From: Bordetella genomosp. 13
Lineage (GTDB): Bacteria > Pseudomonadota > Gammaproteobacteria > Burkholderiales > Burkholderiaceae_B
Assembly (NCBI RefSeq): GCF_007679965.1
Contig: NZ_VEHL01000013.1
Coordinates: forward strand, 62,001-126,000
Direction: 5' to 3'
DNA: 64,000 nt
Under the pieces are notes generated by a model, which did not search any database, was not told where the DNA came from, and saw only the letters and a program-made list of their open reading frames with translations. The translations under genes and the position numbers were made by a program. Below are positions 62,427-64,000 of this stretch, piece after piece; position 1 is the first letter of the stretch, and every line of letters begins with the position of its first letter.

Positions 62427-64000
62427 TCAGTTCCGAACGATGTTCGCGCCCGCCATCATGTCGTCCTCGCCCGCAGAACCGATGCGGATGGAGTCGAGAT
62501 TGGCGACGACGGCGCGCAGCTTGTCGATGTCGTTGGTCTTCAGCGCCTCGGAGCCAACGGCCACCCATTGCGCGTGTTCGTGGAGATCGGCGAAGAGGTA
62601 GGTGTCCTGAGCAAGCCACTTGAAGCGGTCGATCACGAACCAGTCTTGACGCCACAGGATCATGAAGTTACGGCCCCGCAGATCATCCAAGTGCGACTCG
62701 AAGTCGTTGCTGTTGTTGTCGAGGGCGCGCTGCGCCGTCTTCACCAAATTGTCGAACGACGATGCTTCGGTGGGGCGGGCGTGCTGACGCACGGTCTTCT
62801 CGAAGAAGTCGACGGCCCTGTCCAGTTCGAGTTGGCGGATGTCCTTCAGGTGCTCCTTGCGGGTCAGCGCCAGCAGGCGCTTGGCCTCCTGCACGTTGTC
62901 CATTGCCTGCTTCGCCGTTTCCGGATCGGCCTCGCCGGACTCGATGGTGCTGGCCTGCTCCAGTTTCTCGCGGGCCTGTTCTAGACGCGGGTCGTCTACT
63001 TTGGATGCCATCTCTTCGAGACGCTCCAACGTGTGCTCCGACTGCTCCTGAATGTTCTTGGCCTGATTCGTGTAATCGATCTTGCCTTCCTGACTGGAGT
63101 AGTAGTTTCGACCGCTCTTGAACGAGCCGCTGATCGAGGGCACCGAGACCTCCAACTGGATGTTGCCGGAGTCGAGCACTTCGAACTCGCAAACCAGTTC
63201 TGCGCCAGCCGTGATGACACCGTCGTCGAAATCCGAACCCTTGATCTCGAACATGCCGATGAAGCGGTTGTCGTTGATCGGATCGGAGATTTCGCCTTCC
63301 CACAACTTGAACTTGATCGAACCGGCGCTGCCGGCCTTGAGCGACTCGCCCGCCTTGAAGGTCTTTTTGCCCTTCTTGGGCAATTGATCACCCTCACGCA
63401 TGAGGTAGTCGAGCACCAAGCGCCCGCCGACCTTGTCGCGGGCTTCGACGCCGATGGAGTGCGATGCCGGAATCGCGTCGATGCTGGCGGCGGTGCGGGC
63501 GATGACGATCTTGTCTTCGCGCAAGGCGATGGGTGCGCCGTTCGAGTCGAACACGAACACCTTGAAGGTGTTGTCGCCGGGCTTGGTCAGACTGAGTTCG
63601 ACGCTCGCGCCATCCTTCAGCACGACACGACCGGACGACCAGCCCGTGTCGAGACTGTCGATCTGGAACTCGATGCCCGCAGGGGCGCGCGACAACTTGG
63701 CGACGATCTTGGCTTTGGGTTCCGGCGTGCGGGCGATGTAGTTGAACGAGAGGTCGAGCGCGCCACCGGCGCTGAGTGCGCCACGGGAACTCTTGCGTCC
63801 ACGGCTCTGCGAGGCCCAGTCGATGGATTCGGCGAACACCGCCGCGCCCTCGGCTACAGCCGTCATCGGGTTCACGTCGGTGGACGGCGCAATGCCAAGC
63901 TCGAAGGCCACCTTGTCGCGCAGCGGCTTATAGTGCGTGGGGCCGCCCACGAACACGACGCGCTCGACATCGTGCGGACTGAGCCCGGCCTTTTCCAGCG
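62427..64000 (-). CDS. Hsp70-family protein (partial, 5' end beyond window)
   Basis: About 524 C-terminal codons of an Hsp70/DnaK-like protein. The visible end of the nucleotide-binding domain is AGLSPHDVERVVFVGGPTHY and DVNPMTAVAEGAAVFAE, matching the adenosine/phosphate region of DnaK. Next is an extra beta-rich domain of about 110 residues (KAKIVAKLSRAPAG... DNTFKVFVFDSNG), not found in DnaK. Then comes a substrate-binding-like beta domain (REGDQLPKKGKKTF, GMFEIKGSDFDDG, LDSGNIQLEVSVPSI) and a long helical C-terminus of about 230 residues. The EEVD/DnaK-type tail is absent. First visible gene of the five-gene operon. Confidence 0.92.
   Translation of the reverse strand, partial: LEKAGLSPHDVERVVFVGGPTHYKPLRDKVAFELGIAPSTDVNPMTAVAEGAAVFAESIDWASQSRGRKSSRGALSAGGALDLSFNYIARTPEPKAKIVAKLSRAPAGIEFQIDSLDTGWSSGRVVLKDGASVELSLTKPGDNTFKVFVFDSNGAPIALREDKIVIARTAASIDAIPASHSIGVEARDKVGGRLVLDYLMREGDQLPKKGKKTFKAGESLKAGSAGSIKFKLWEGEISDPINDNRFIGMFEIKGSDFDDGVITAGAELVCEFEVLDSGNIQLEVSVPSISGSFKSGRNYYSSQEGKIDYTNQAKNIQEQSEHTLERLEEMASKVDDPRLEQAREKLEQASTIESGEADPETAKQAMDNVQEAKRLLALTRKEHLKDIRQLELDRAVDFFEKTVRQHARPTEASSFDNLVKTAQRALDNNSNDFESHLDDLRGRNFMILWRQDWFVIDRFKWLAQDTYLFADLHEHAQWVAVGSEALKTNDIDKLRAVVANLDSIRIGSAGEDDMMAGANIVRN

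Overview
The window is high-GC bacterial DNA, most likely from a Bordetella/Achromobacter-type betaproteobacterium (Alcaligenaceae, Burkholderiales). The clues are four unlinked periplasmic Bug-family receptors of tripartite tricarboxylate transporters, many LysR regulators and SDR dehydrogenases, and a housekeeping block of cysS, an alkA-type glycosylase, accA, tilS, lysC and tRNA-Ser. No rRNA, CRISPR array, insertion sequence or integrase was seen. Genus level is inference from gene content; no search was run.

Left part (1-16 kb): a SorAB-type sulfite dehydrogenase pair (cytochrome partner cut by the window edge) next to an autoregulated TetR gene; a Tas-like aldo-keto reductase; trehalose synthesis (otsB-otsA); a PPK2 polyphosphate kinase; a HIT protein; a GAF-PAS-GGDEF-EAL c-di-GMP protein whose cyclase signature is degenerate; an orphan Bug receptor; a thiolase-like/DUF35 pair; and a DUF938 methyltransferase. 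A perfect 26-bp inverted repeat lies between ppk2 and otsB.

Middle part (16-34 kb): a two-partner secretion locus with a TpsB transporter and a 2994-residue TpsA exoprotein. TpsA has tandem 88-residue repeats and a helical, coiled-coil-like insertion in the middle of its predicted beta-helix. Then come an HxlR regulator divergent from a SnoaL-SDR pair, a translationally coupled Fe-S helicase plus FAN1-like VRR nuclease, a higBA toxin-antitoxin pair, and tRNA-Ser(GCU).

34-56 kb: lysC, then a 7.5-kb catabolic-looking module (two Bug receptors, three SDRs, a CMD-family protein, two LysR regulators) between lysC and tilS. Three promoters in the module share a box, GTATTGGAC, in the same orientation, 65-76 bp before each start. 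After tilS come accA, an alkA-type glycosylase, cysS, a TPR protein, a cyclophilin with two plausible starts, lpxH, a Bug/hydrolase/LysR cluster, uppP, a TerC-CBS-CorC membrane protein and an orphan MqsA-like regulator.

Right end (56.8-64 kb): a compact five-gene minus-strand operon that looks lower in GC than its surroundings. It encodes an Hsp70-family protein with an extra beta-rich domain (5' end beyond the window), an AAA+ ATPase, a membrane-anchored peptidoglycan-binding protein with four Cys-X14-Cys repeats, a zinc-ribbon membrane protein with a J-domain-like segment lacking HPD, and a small protein of unknown function. I read it as an uncharacterised chaperone/ATPase machine connected to the envelope. 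It is the best candidate for a new system in the window.
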